Positions 22,886 to 30,994 of a stretch of 40,979 nt of DNA are shown here, one piece after another. The stretch comes from Acidimicrobiia bacterium (GTDB lineage Bacteria; Actinomycetota; Acidimicrobiia; UBA2766): the NCBI GenBank assembly GCA_019695375.1, contig JAIBAC010000008.1, positions 1-40,979 of the forward strand. The letters run 5' to 3'. The notes below the pieces were generated by a model, which made no database searches, was not told the origin of the DNA, and worked only from the letters and a program-made list of their open reading frames with translations. The position numbers were made by a program, and so were the translations under genes. The first letter of the stretch is position 1; each line of letters starts with the position of its first letter.

Positions 22886-24763
22886 ATGCATTCGAGCACG
22901 CGAAGCCGGACAGCGGTGAGCACGACGGCCATGGCGGCGGCGGTGGCGCTCGTCAGCGCGGGGTGCATGACAGGCCTGGTCCCGAGCGCCGGCGCAGCCG
23001 AGTTGGAGACGTTCAGCGCCTGCGATGCGCTTCTCGGCCGGCTCCACCAGGTCGGCCGCGAGCACGTCCGCGAAACGCCGTCAGCAGGCGCTGAAGGGCT
23101 CGACTACCTCCCCCTGCCCGAACCGGACGTCCGTGCATACGCGCCGCCCCGTGATGCCGAGCCCGCAGCGACGGCGGCTGAACCCGAGGCGACGGCGAGC
23201 GGTACCAACGTGCAGGAGGCGGGGGTGGACGAGGACGATGTCGTCGAAGCCGGACCCGGCCGCCTGCTCGTCCTCGAGGACTCCGTGCTTCGCTACGTCG
23301 ACGTCTCCGGCGGCAAACCGGTGCTGCGTGGCAGCACCGCCTTCGACTTCAGCGCGCTGTCGCTCCTCGCCGAAGGCGACCACGTGCTCGTGATCGGTGC
23401 CGACACGAGCGCGGCGACGAGCTGGGTCGTCGCAGCCGCGGTCGACGTCTCGGATCCCGACGCGCTCCAAAGCGCAGAGGCGGTGCGGATCGAAGGCAGC
23501 CTCACCGCCGCTCGCGCCCACGACGGCGTCGCCCGCATCGTGGTCGACTCCCAGCCTGCGATCGGGTCCGACACCTACGGCCGTGACCAGCGATCCCGCT
23601 TGCGCGCAGGAGGCGGCCGCTCCGCTGTCGACGCGTCGACGCTCGAGGACTGGCTCCCCGACGTCGAAGGCGCCCCGGCACCCGCCTGCGACCGCGTCAT
23701 GGTCCCCCGCGAGTACGCGGGCCTGGGAATGCTCACGATCATGAGCCTCGACATGTCCGGCGCAGGCGTGCTCGACACGACTTCGCTCCTGACCGGCGGC
23801 GAGTCCGTGTACGCGTCGGAGACCGCCCTCTACGTCGCGACCCCATCCGGAAGGTCCACCGCCCTGCACGCCTTCGGCATCGCCGGACGCGAGGCAGCCA
23901 CCTACTTGGCATCGGGGGATGTGGACGGCCGTGTCGAGGACCGCTGGTCGATGTCGGAGTTCGGCGGGGTGCTCCGCGTCGTCGCCACCGACACCGGGCC
24001 CCGGCGCGGCGGGGTCAGGACCGAGACCACGTCGCTGCACACCTTGCGCCGCGACGGCGACCGGCTCGTGCAAGCGGGACGTATCGACGGCATCGGCCGC
24101 GACGAGGAGGTCAAGGCGGTCCGCTTCGCCGGTGACACCGGCTACGTGGTCACGTTCAAACGCACCGACCCTCTCTGGGTGCTCGACTTGCGCGACGCCG
24201 AGCACCCAGAGATCGCGGGCGAGCTGCACGTGCCCGGGTTCTCCAGCTATCTGCACCCCCTCGACGACAGGACGCTGGTGGGCGTCGGCCAGGAAGCCGA
24301 CCCCACGACGGGTCGCCCGCTCGGCCTGAAGGTGTCCACATACGACGTGTCGGACCCGGCTCACCCGACCGAGACGTCGACGTGGGCAGCGGGGCCCGGC
24401 ACCACGTCGCCGGCCGAGGAGGACGCGCACGCGTTCCTCTGGTGGCAGCCGACGGGCACCGTCGCCGTTCCCGTGCACTCCACAGGCACCGTCGTAGAGC
24501 CGACGGCCGACATCGAACGGCCGGCAGCCGACATCGCGCCGATGCCCGTGGCCGAGCGGGATCGGCCGGAGACCGTCGTGCTGCGGGCGGACGGCGGTGC
24601 CCTCACCGCCACCGGCCGGCTCACGTGCCCCGCCAGGTCGCGTCACACGACGACCGGGCGCAGCGCCGTGGTCGGCGACCTCCTCCTCAACGTGTGCGGG
24701 GGCGGCGTCTCGGGCTACCGGCTCGGCGACCTCACCCCCGCCGGATCAGCCTCGTGGAGCTGA
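22886..24763 (+). CDS. exported protein with C-terminal beta-propeller domain
   Basis: A 625-residue protein. The N terminus (VSTTAMAAAVALVSAGCMTG) is a signal peptide; Cys27 follows SAG, a weak lipobox, and AGAA just after offers a normal signal peptidase site. TNVQEAGVDEDDVVEAG (107-123) is the hallmark of the Pfam Beta_propel family (secreted, C-terminal beta-propeller). Repeats of the form LHTLRRDGDRLVQAGRIDGIGRDEEVKAVRFAGDTGYVVTF, LWVLDLRDAEHPEIAGELHVPGFSSYLHPL fit propeller blades. Function unknown; probably at the cell surface. A GAGGAG site precedes ATG 22886. The Ala/Glu-rich stretch 90-106 is a linker. Confidence 0.85.
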   Translation: MHSSTRSRTAVSTTAMAAAVALVSAGCMTGLVPSAGAAELETFSACDALLGRLHQVGREHVRETPSAGAEGLDYLPLPEPDVRAYAPPRDAEPAATAAEPEATASGTNVQEAGVDEDDVVEAGPGRLLVLEDSVLRYVDVSGGKPVLRGSTAFDFSALSLLAEGDHVLVIGADTSAATSWVVAAAVDVSDPDALQSAEAVRIEGSLTAARAHDGVARIVVDSQPAIGSDTYGRDQRSRLRAGGGRSAVDASTLEDWLPDVEGAPAPACDRVMVPREYAGLGMLTIMSLDMSGAGVLDTTSLLTGGESVYASETALYVATPSGRSTALHAFGIAGREAATYLASGDVDGRVEDRWSMSEFGGVLRVVATDTGPRRGGVRTETTSLHTLRRDGDRLVQAGRIDGIGRDEEVKAVRFAGDTGYVVTFKRTDPLWVLDLRDAEHPEIAGELHVPGFSSYLHPLDDRTLVGVGQEADPTTGRPLGLKVSTYDVSDPAHPTETSTWAAGPGTTSPAEEDAHAFLWWQPTGTVAVPVHSTGTVVEPTADIERPAADIAPMPVAERDRPETVVLRADGGALTATGRLTCPARSRHTTTGRSAVVGDLLLNVCGGGVSGYRLGDLTPAGSASWS

Positions 24764-24806
24764 GCGGACGCGGCAGATGCCGCGCCCGGGTCGCCGCCGC
24801 CGCCGG

Positions 24807-24812
24807 TAGGGT
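24807..24812 (+). promoter_or_regulatory. -10-like hexamer TAGGGT for the peptidase gene
   Basis: TAGGGT lies nine bases before ATG 24822; the leader would be two or three bases long. Confidence 0.4.
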
Positions 24813-24821
24813 CGCGGAGCC

Positions 24822-26960
24822 ATGGCAGAGCTCACCCTCGGCGACGTCGCACGGCATCCGCTGCCGGGGCTCGCGCACCCCGACCACTTCGCCTTCTCCC
24901 ACGACGACACCGTGGTCGCATGGCTCGCCGACCCCGGCGGCGGCCTCGTCAACGCGCTCTGGGCATGTGATCCGCTGACCGGCGACGCCCACATCCTCTG
25001 CGACGGCGACGATCCAGACGCAGCCCTGATGTCAAGGGAGACCGCGTTGCGCCGCGAGCGCCTGCGGCGGCGCGCCACGGGCATCACGGACTTCCAGTGG
25101 GCCCACGCTTCCAGCCGCCTGCTGGTCCCCGTCGGCGACGACCTCGCGATCATCGATGGCGTCAGCGGCGCGCGCACGACGCTCGACACGGGCGGGGCGT
25201 GGTTCGACCCGTCGCTCTCACCCGACGGCACCCACGTCGCGTTCGTGCGCGACGCCGAGGTGTGGGTGTGTTCGACGGATCCCTCACGGCCTGCGACCCG
25301 CCGGCTGACCAACGGCGACGCGGGGCGAGCCCGCGGCACCGCAGAGTTCATCGCGCAGGAGGAGCTCGACCGCTACACGGGATTCTGGTGGGCGCCGGAC
25401 TCACGCAGCGTCGCCGTGTGCGAGACCGACGAATCGGCGGTGGCAGAGCTCACGATCGTCCACCAGGGCGACATGACGACACCTCCCGCGCTCGAACGGC
25501 ACCGCTATCCCTACACAGGGACGACGAACGCTGTGGTACGGCTCGGCGTGTTCGACCTCGACACGCGCCGTGCGCCTGTCTGGATCGACCTGCCCGCCCT
25601 CGGCGGCGACACCGGTGGCTACCTGGCCCGTGTCGAGTGGTTCCCCGACGGAACGCTCGCGGCGCAGGTGCTCGACCGCGCCCAGCAGCGCCTCACCCTC
25701 CTGCGCTGCGACGCCACCACCGGGGCGGTTGCCGAGCTCGCCGTCGAGGAGACCCACCCGTGGGTAAACGTGCACGACTGCTTCCGACCCGTCGGCGACT
25801 CGGGCGCGTTCCTGTGGGCGTCGGAGCGCACCGGGCACCGCCACCTCGAGCTCCGCGACGCCGACGGCACCGTCGCCGGCACGCTCACCGCGGGCGAGTG
25901 GGAGGTCGTCGAGGTGTGCGGCGTCGACATGGACCGCCGGCGTGTCCTGTTCACGGCCACGGCAGACGGCGTCACCCAGCGCCACCTCTACGCGGTCTCG
26001 TTCGATGGTGGGCATCCGCGGCGGGTGACCGGCGGCGGAGGCTGGCATCGGGTGGTCGTCGACAACTCGTGCCGCCGGTTCGTCGACGTGCACCACTCGC
26101 TCACGTCGGCGCCCGTCGTGGCCGTGCGTTCCGTCGACGACGGCCGGGTGCTGTCGGTGCTGCACGATTGCGAGGACCCCCGCATCGACGAGCTCGGCCT
26201 CGAACCCCCCGAGCTCGTCGAGGTCACCGCGACGGACGGCACCCTCCTGCACGGCGCCGTGTACCGCCCACCCGGTCAGGGGCCGCACCCGACCGTGGTC
26301 GAGGTGTACGGCGGCCCGCACGTGCAGATGGTCGGCGACAGCTGGCCGATGACCGTCGACCTGCGAGCCCAGTGGCTGCGCCGCCACGGCCTCTGCGTCC
26401 TCGTGCTCGACAACCGCGGCAGCCTCCACCGCGGTCTCGCGTTCGAGGGTGCCGTGGCAGGCAACCTCGGCGATCTCGAGGTCCGCGACCAGGTCGACGG
26501 GGTGCGGCACCTGACCGAACGCGGCATCGCCGACCGCGACCGCGTCGGCATCTACGGCTGGAGCTACGGCGGCTACCTGGCGGCTATGGCGCTGGCACGG
26601 TCGCCCGAGACGTTTCGCTGTGCGGTCGCCGGGGCGCCGGTCACACGCTGGGAGGCCTACGACACGTGCTACACGGAGCGCTACATGGGGCTGCTGCCCG
26701 GCAACGAGGCCGCGTACGAATCCGCGAGCGTCACCGCACACGTGGGAGCGATCAGCGGCGATCTGCTCCTCGTCCACGGCATGGTCGACGAGAACGTGCA
26801 CTTCCGGCACACGGCGATGCTCGTCGACGCGCTCACCCATGCCGGCGTGGCGTACGACCTGATGCTGTTCCCCGGCGAGCGGCACATGCCCCGCGGTGAT
26901 GCCGATCGCCTCTACATGGAGGAACGCATCGCCTCGTGGCTGCAGGAGCGCCTCGCGTGA
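24822..26960 (+). CDS. dipeptidyl-peptidase IV-like serine peptidase (S9B)
   Basis: A 712-residue peptidase. The first 450 residues are the propeller domain; FIAQEELDRYTGFWWAPDS carries the double Glu that holds the substrate N terminus in DPP IV. The alpha/beta-hydrolase domain has GWSYGGY with Ser581, HGMVDENVH with Asp656 and ERHMPRG with His688, a complete triad. It cuts dipeptides (X-Pro or X-Ala) from peptide N termini. There is no signal peptide, so it should be cytosolic and used for peptide turnover. The stop overlaps the start of the PolDom-HAD gene (GTGA), which means both are made from one message. Confidence 0.92.
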   Translation: MAELTLGDVARHPLPGLAHPDHFAFSHDDTVVAWLADPGGGLVNALWACDPLTGDAHILCDGDDPDAALMSRETALRRERLRRRATGITDFQWAHASSRLLVPVGDDLAIIDGVSGARTTLDTGGAWFDPSLSPDGTHVAFVRDAEVWVCSTDPSRPATRRLTNGDAGRARGTAEFIAQEELDRYTGFWWAPDSRSVAVCETDESAVAELTIVHQGDMTTPPALERHRYPYTGTTNAVVRLGVFDLDTRRAPVWIDLPALGGDTGGYLARVEWFPDGTLAAQVLDRAQQRLTLLRCDATTGAVAELAVEETHPWVNVHDCFRPVGDSGAFLWASERTGHRHLELRDADGTVAGTLTAGEWEVVEVCGVDMDRRRVLFTATADGVTQRHLYAVSFDGGHPRRVTGGGGWHRVVVDNSCRRFVDVHHSLTSAPVVAVRSVDDGRVLSVLHDCEDPRIDELGLEPPELVEVTATDGTLLHGAVYRPPGQGPHPTVVEVYGGPHVQMVGDSWPMTVDLRAQWLRRHGLCVLVLDNRGSLHRGLAFEGAVAGNLGDLEVRDQVDGVRHLTERGIADRDRVGIYGWSYGGYLAAMALARSPETFRCAVAGAPVTRWEAYDTCYTERYMGLLPGNEAAYESASVTAHVGAISGDLLLVHGMVDENVHFRHTAMLVDALTHAGVAYDLMLFPGERHMPRGDADRLYMEERIASWLQERLA

Positions 26961-28483
26961 GCGGCGCAGGCGGTGACGCGTGGGAGGTCGTCGTAGACGG
27001 CCGCACGGTGCGGATCTCCAATCCCGAGAAGGTCTGGTTCACGACGCGGGGCGAGACCAAACGCGACGTCATCGAGTACTACCTCACCGTCGGCGAGGGT
27101 GCCCTCCGCGCGGTGCGCGCACGACCCACCGTGCTGCGCCGGTTCCCCGACGGCGCCGAGTCCGAGGGCTTCTACCAGAAGCGGGTCCCGCGTGGCGCTC
27201 CGGACTGGCTCTCGACGGTGAGGATCAGGTTCCCGTCAGGGCGCGCGGCCGACGAGCTGTGCCCCCAGGACCTCGCCCACGTGGTGTGGGCGGTCGGCTC
27301 GGGCAGCTTCGGGCTGCATCCGTGGCCCGTGCGCGAGACCGATGTCGACCATCCCGACCTCGTCCGCATCGATCTCGATCCCCAGGAGGACCTCGGGTTC
27401 ACCGCCGTTCGCGCGGTCGCACCGGTCGTCCGTGAGATCCTCACCGAGCACGGTCTCAGCGGGTTCCCGAAGACGTCGGGTGGACGCGGCCTCCACGTCC
27501 TGGTCCCGATAGCGCCCGAGTGGGGCTTCGTCGCGGTGCGCCGCGCGGTGCTCGCGCTTGCGCGCGAGACGGAGCGGCGCCTGCCCCAGCTCGCCACCGC
27601 ACGCTGGTGGAAGGAGGAGCGCGGCCGGCGCGTGTTCATCGACTACAACCAGGCCGCCCGCGACCGGACGATCATCGCCACGTACGCCGTGCGCCCGCGG
27701 CCCGATGCCACCGTCTCGACCCCCGTGCGCTGGGACGAGATCGACGACTGCCTGCCCGAGGACTTCACGCTCGCCACCGTTCCGGCACGCTACCGCCAGT
27801 CCGGCGACCTGCACTCGGGCATCGACGATCCGGCAGTGGCCGGCAGGCTCGACGGCCTGCTGGCGCTCGCCGACAGCGACGAGGCGGCAGGCCTCGGCGA
27901 CGCACCGTGGCCTCCGAGCTTCCCGAAGGCGGACTCGGAACCGCTGCGGGCGCCACCGTCGATTGCACGCCAGCTCAAGGAGGCGCGCGACCGCGCCGGG
28001 ATCGACGTCGACGCCCCGCCGCCGAAGCCGGATCGACGGCAGGCGATCGTGTTCGACCTCGACGGCACGATCGCGTCGGTCGCATGGCGCCAGCACTTCG
28101 TCGAGGCCAAGCCCAAGGACTGGGACGCGTTCTTCGCCGGGATCCCCCGCGACACGCCCGCGCCCGACGTGCGCCGGATGTGGGATGCCGTCAGCGACGG
28201 CGTCGATCGCCTGATCGTCACAGGGCGGCCCGAACGCACCCGTGCCGACACCGAGGCCTGGCTCGCCAAGCACGGGTACGCGGGCGCTCCGCTGTTCATG
28301 CGGCCCGAGGGTGACCGCCGCCCCGACCACATCGTCAAGCGCGACCTGTACGAGCTCCTCGTCGAGCCGTACTGGGCGGTGCAGCTCGCCGTCGACGACC
28401 GCCCGTCGTCGATGTCGATGTGGCACTCGCTGCACATCAGCGTCGCCCGCGCCATCGATCCCGGCCTGGAGCCGTCCTCCTGA
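26957..28483 (+). CDS. LigD-type primase-polymerase fused to a HAD polynucleotide 3'-phosphatase-like domain
   Basis: A 508-residue two-domain protein. Residues 10-350 are a PolDom of the LigD family: ISNPEKVWF (20-28), the metal Asp pair in RIDLDP (Asp139, Asp141), SGGRGLHVLVP (His180) and FIDYNQ (Asp229). The part from 361 on is a HAD phosphatase: VFDLDGT (Asp367, Asp369), VTGRP (Thr422), VKRDLYELL (Lys461) and LAVDDR (Asp480, Asp481). The end of it resembles the 3'-phosphatase domain of T4 polynucleotide kinase (RREQGDTRKDD-, LAIDDR-, MW-type spacing). PolDoms add nucleotides to broken ends in non-homologous end joining; LigD itself has a separate 3'-phosphoesterase domain, which a HAD domain would replace here. 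No ligase or Ku gene is in the window. GTG 26957 overlaps the peptidase stop. Confidence 0.9.
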   Translation: MSGAGGDAWEVVVDGRTVRISNPEKVWFTTRGETKRDVIEYYLTVGEGALRAVRARPTVLRRFPDGAESEGFYQKRVPRGAPDWLSTVRIRFPSGRAADELCPQDLAHVVWAVGSGSFGLHPWPVRETDVDHPDLVRIDLDPQEDLGFTAVRAVAPVVREILTEHGLSGFPKTSGGRGLHVLVPIAPEWGFVAVRRAVLALARETERRLPQLATARWWKEERGRRVFIDYNQAARDRTIIATYAVRPRPDATVSTPVRWDEIDDCLPEDFTLATVPARYRQSGDLHSGIDDPAVAGRLDGLLALADSDEAAGLGDAPWPPSFPKADSEPLRAPPSIARQLKEARDRAGIDVDAPPPKPDRRQAIVFDLDGTIASVAWRQHFVEAKPKDWDAFFAGIPRDTPAPDVRRMWDAVSDGVDRLIVTGRPERTRADTEAWLAKHGYAGAPLFMRPEGDRRPDHIVKRDLYELLVEPYWAVQLAVDDRPSSMSMWHSLHISVARAIDPGLEPSS

Positions 28484-28516
28484 GCGCCCACGTGGGTACC
28501 GCCGGTTCCGGACTCG

Positions 28517-29185
28517 TCAGACGGCAGCGCTGACCAGAGTCGTCCACACGGACTCGTCGAGCTCCTCGAGCGATGCGAGCACCATGTCGGCGATCCCGAG
28601 GCGGCGATCGCCGCGGAAGGCGGGGTCGGGCACGCAGAGGACGCGCATCCGCGCGGCCTTGGCCGACACGATCCCGTTCGGCGAGTCCTCGACCGCGAGG
28701 CAACGGGCCGGGTCGACACCGAGATCCCGTGCCGCGCGCAGGTACACACCGGGATGTGGCTTGCCGAACTCCTCGTGCTCGGCCGAGACCAGCGACGCGA
28801 ACCGGCCCCCGAGCCCGAACGCGTCGACGACGGCTTCGATCAGGGCGAGGTCGGACGACGACGCGATCCCACACGGCAGGCCCAGTTCGGCGAAGAACTC
28901 GATCGAGCTGGTCACTCCCGGCAGCAACGTGGCCTCGGCGCGGACGAGCTCGATCACGCGTCCGACCGTGGCCCGCGCCACCTGTCCCGGCAGCGCTTCA
29001 TCCCAACCCTGCCGCCGGCCCCACAGCTCGGCGACCTCGTCGATGCGCAGTCCCTGGGTGCGGCGGCAGTCGTCCTCGGTGATCGCGACACCCACCGTCG
29101 CCCACACCTCGATCATCGCCCGCTTCCACAGCGGCTCGCTGTCGACGAGCACGCCGTCCATGTCGTAGATCACACCGTCGATCAC
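28517..29185 (-). CDS. HxpB-like hexitol/2-deoxyglucose-6-phosphate phosphatase
   Basis: A 222-residue HAD phosphatase: YDMDGVLVDSEPLW with Asp8 and Asp10, GIASSSDLALIEAVVDAFGL (motif II Ser), GKPHPGVYL (Lys) and VEDSPNG (acid motif). TQGLRIDEVAELWGRRQGW and SAKAARMRVLCVP match E. coli HxpB (YniC), which dephosphorylates 2-deoxyglucose 6-phosphate and hexitol phosphates. Beta-phosphoglucomutase-type activity is the main alternative. The start is GTG 29185; no ATG lies nearby. It is convergent with the PolDom-HAD gene and divergent from the hibernation factor. Confidence 0.88.
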   Translation of the reverse strand: MIDGVIYDMDGVLVDSEPLWKRAMIEVWATVGVAITEDDCRRTQGLRIDEVAELWGRRQGWDEALPGQVARATVGRVIELVRAEATLLPGVTSSIEFFAELGLPCGIASSSDLALIEAVVDAFGLGGRFASLVSAEHEEFGKPHPGVYLRAARDLGVDPARCLAVEDSPNGIVSAKAARMRVLCVPDPAFRGDRRLGIADMVLASLEELDESVWTTLVSAAV

Positions 29186-29260
29186 GTGGCCATGCTGACA
29201 CAGCCGCCTTCGGGACCGGCTAGAACTTCCGTCGACACCCCTATGCACGCAGGGAGAAGC

Positions 29261-30040
29261 ATGGACGGACCCGAGCCCTCGGTCTCCACCCACGGCAAGG
29301 TCCCTCACGGAGCCGTCGACTACGCGAAGCGGAAGGTGGAGGCGCTCTACCGCGCGGCACCGCGTCCGGTGGTGCATGCCGCCATCCGCCTGGAGCGAGA
29401 GATGAAGGCGGGTCTCGAACGACCCGCCACCACCGAGGTGAGCCTCGACATCTCCGGGCGCAACGTGCGCGCGAAGGTCGCGGCACCGACACTGCACGAG
29501 TCGATAGACCTCGTCGAGGACCGCCTGCGCCGCCAGCTCAAGCGCCTCGCCGAGATCAGCATCACGAAGGGGCGGCGCCCGAAGGTGCGCGCCGACGGCG
29601 AGTGGCGCCACGGCGACGAACCCATGCACCGGCCGCTGTGGCGGGAGCGCTCCGCCGAGGACCGCCAGATCGTGCGGCGCAAGACGTTCGCCGTCGGCGA
29701 GATGTCACCTGATGAGGCCGTGTTCGAGATGGAGCAGCTCGACCACGACTTCTTCCTGTTCGTGAACCTCGACACCCACGAGGACAACGTCGTCGAGCGC
29801 CTCGACGACGGCACCTACATGCTCGCGGCGCTGCGCACCCGCGATCCTGAGCTCGACGGGTGCGTCGCCCCGATCAAGGCGGCGGCCACCATGCCTGCGG
29901 AGCTCGACACCGACGAGGCCGTCGAGCTGCTCGACGTGGAGAACGTCAACTTCGTGTTCTACCTCGACACCGACAGCGGCCGCGGACACGTGCTGTATCG
30001 CCGATTCGACGGCAACTACGGGCTCATCGTCCCGGGCTGA
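29261..30040 (+). CDS. long ribosome hibernation promoting factor with two C-terminal domains
   Basis: A 259-residue HPF/RaiA-like protein. Residues 20-105 are an S30AE-like N-terminal domain (EVSLDISGRNVRAKVAAPTLHESIDLVEDRLRRQLKRLAE). Residues 137-195 form one C-terminal domain (IVRRKTFAVGEMSPDEAVFEMEQLDHDFFLFVNLDTHEDNVVERLDDGTYML) and 205-258 a second, less conserved copy (DTDEAVELLDVENVNFVFYLDTDSGRGHVLYRRFDGNYGLIVP). Long HPFs dimerise ribosomes through one such domain; the double form recalls mycobacterial RafH/Rv0079-type factors. AGGGAG precedes ATG 29261; an in-frame ATG at 29243 lies before that site. Expression under stress is likely but no promoter element is clear. Confidence 0.88.
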   Translation: MDGPEPSVSTHGKVPHGAVDYAKRKVEALYRAAPRPVVHAAIRLEREMKAGLERPATTEVSLDISGRNVRAKVAAPTLHESIDLVEDRLRRQLKRLAEISITKGRRPKVRADGEWRHGDEPMHRPLWRERSAEDRQIVRRKTFAVGEMSPDEAVFEMEQLDHDFFLFVNLDTHEDNVVERLDDGTYMLAALRTRDPELDGCVAPIKAAATMPAELDTDEAVELLDVENVNFVFYLDTDSGRGHVLYRRFDGNYGLIVPG

Positions 30041-30046
30041 GGCGGC

Positions 30047-30052
30047 TATCGT
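30047..30052 (+). promoter_or_regulatory. -10-like hexamer TATCGT for a leaderless transcript
   Basis: TATCGT, six bases, then ATG 30059, with no ribosome site. The hexamer begins 6 bases after the stop of the hibernation factor gene, so the small gene can be read on its own. Confidence 0.55.
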
Positions 30053-30058
30053 CGTCGC

Positions 30059-30373
30059 ATGGACGGTGAAGGCGCAGACGACGTCGTGGTCGCGTGGCGT
30101 GCGGTCCTCGACGACCTCGCCGAGCTGGGACGCACGGCGGTCACGGGTGCACGCGCGGGTGCTGCCGACCACGCGCGGGGAGACGACCCGCTCGGGTCAG
30201 CTGTCAGCGCTGGCCGTGGGGCCGTCGGTGCGCTCGGCACCAGCCTCGCCGACGAAGGCCGCGCGGGCGTGATCGGACGTGAGATCGAGGCCGCTCTGAA
30301 GGTGAGCCTCGACCGTGCGGGGGCGCTGCTGACGGCAGCCGCTGAGCGGCTCCGCGGCCTCGACGAGGCCTGA
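30059..30373 (+). CDS. small Ala-rich protein of unknown function
   Basis: A 104-residue soluble protein, rich in Ala, Gly, Asp and Arg. Most of it is predicted by eye to be helical (VVAWRAVLDDLAELGRTAV, then VIGREIEAALKVSLDRAGALLTAAAERL). No known motif and no membrane span. Its start right after a TATCGT hexamer and the GC-rich third positions support a real gene. It lies 18 bases after the hibernation factor gene and 7 bases before the convergent EthD gene. Confidence 0.65.
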   Translation: MDGEGADDVVVAWRAVLDDLAELGRTAVTGARAGAADHARGDDPLGSAVSAGRGAVGALGTSLADEGRAGVIGREIEAALKVSLDRAGALLTAAAERLRGLDEA

Positions 30374-30380
30374 ACCCCTC

Positions 30381-30731
30381 TCACCGGGACCGGTCGACGA
30401 CGCAGACCGACGCGTCGACCTCGCAGAACGCGATCCGCGTGGCGTCCGTGTCGAGCAGGCGCCGCTCGTCGGGCGCGACCAGGTCCCGGTACGCAGGTTC
30501 GGACACGAAGGCGCGGAATCCCTCCATCGAGTCGAACCAGATCACAGCGACGCCGTCGTAGCCGCCGCTGTGGGCCTGATCGACCGTCGGCGCCTGCTCG
30601 TACCGCGCTATGTGACGCGCGAGTGCAGGGGTGTCGCGGATCAGCGGCCCGTGCACCTCGTGCCAGTGGCGGCGGAACTCGGCGACGCTGAGGTCGGGGT
30701 GGCGGCGCACGAATGCGGTCAGCTTGATCAC
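30381..30731 (-). CDS. EthD-family protein
   Basis: A 116-residue protein with the EthD/ferredoxin-like alpha+beta fold: KLTAFVRRHPDLSVAEFRRHWHEVHGPLIRDTPAL, with the conserved HW/H pair, and GVAVIWFDSMEGFRAFVSEPAYRDLVAPDE. EthD was found with an ether-degrading P450, but most relatives have unknown roles, including small dimeric decarboxylases and cyclases. GTG 30731 follows a TACGCT hexamer (30742-30737) by 5 bases; no ribosome site is seen. Confidence 0.8.
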   Translation of the reverse strand: MIKLTAFVRRHPDLSVAEFRRHWHEVHGPLIRDTPALARHIARYEQAPTVDQAHSGGYDGVAVIWFDSMEGFRAFVSEPAYRDLVAPDERRLLDTDATRIAFCEVDASVCVVDRSR

Positions 30732-30810
30732 GTGGCAGCGTACCGCGCGCCTGCCGGCCTACCTTCGCCACCACTCAGCGTCGCAGCGTTTTGTCGACTT
30801 TGGTGTCGTT

Positions 30811-30866
30811 TTCAGGTGAGTTGCGCCGCTAGATGTGCCATTTTCGTCACTCCAGGTGAGATGGGC
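30811..30866. repeat. two copies of a 16-base direct repeat with CAGGTGAG core
   Basis: T-T/C-CAGGTGAG-N-TG-N-GC occurs at 30811-30826 and 30851-30866, start to start 40 bases, 13 of 16 positions identical; a weaker CAGGTGGG lies at 30902-30909. They stand in the AT-richer, otherwise empty stretch (30732-30994) before the sugar transferase gene and could be operator sites, or part of a folded leader. Confidence 0.5.
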
Positions 30867-30994
30867 GCAGGATTCTCCCCGTCAGCCTGCGAAGACCTGC
30901 ACAGGTGGGATCGCTGACCGGAGCCCGGCATCGCCGGGGCCGGTCGTCGGCGACTGACCGCTGGGAGGCTCGTTCACGAAGGGAGGCGCTCGCG

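Noticed and set aside
25097-26899. 600-codon open frame in another frame of the peptidase gene
   Set aside because: Extremely Arg-rich product with no motif; the DPP IV frame has triad and propeller motifs.
28487-28496. CCCACGTGGG palindrome between convergent genes
   Set aside because: Too short and without loop or T-run for a terminator, and such GC-rich palindromes are common by chance here.
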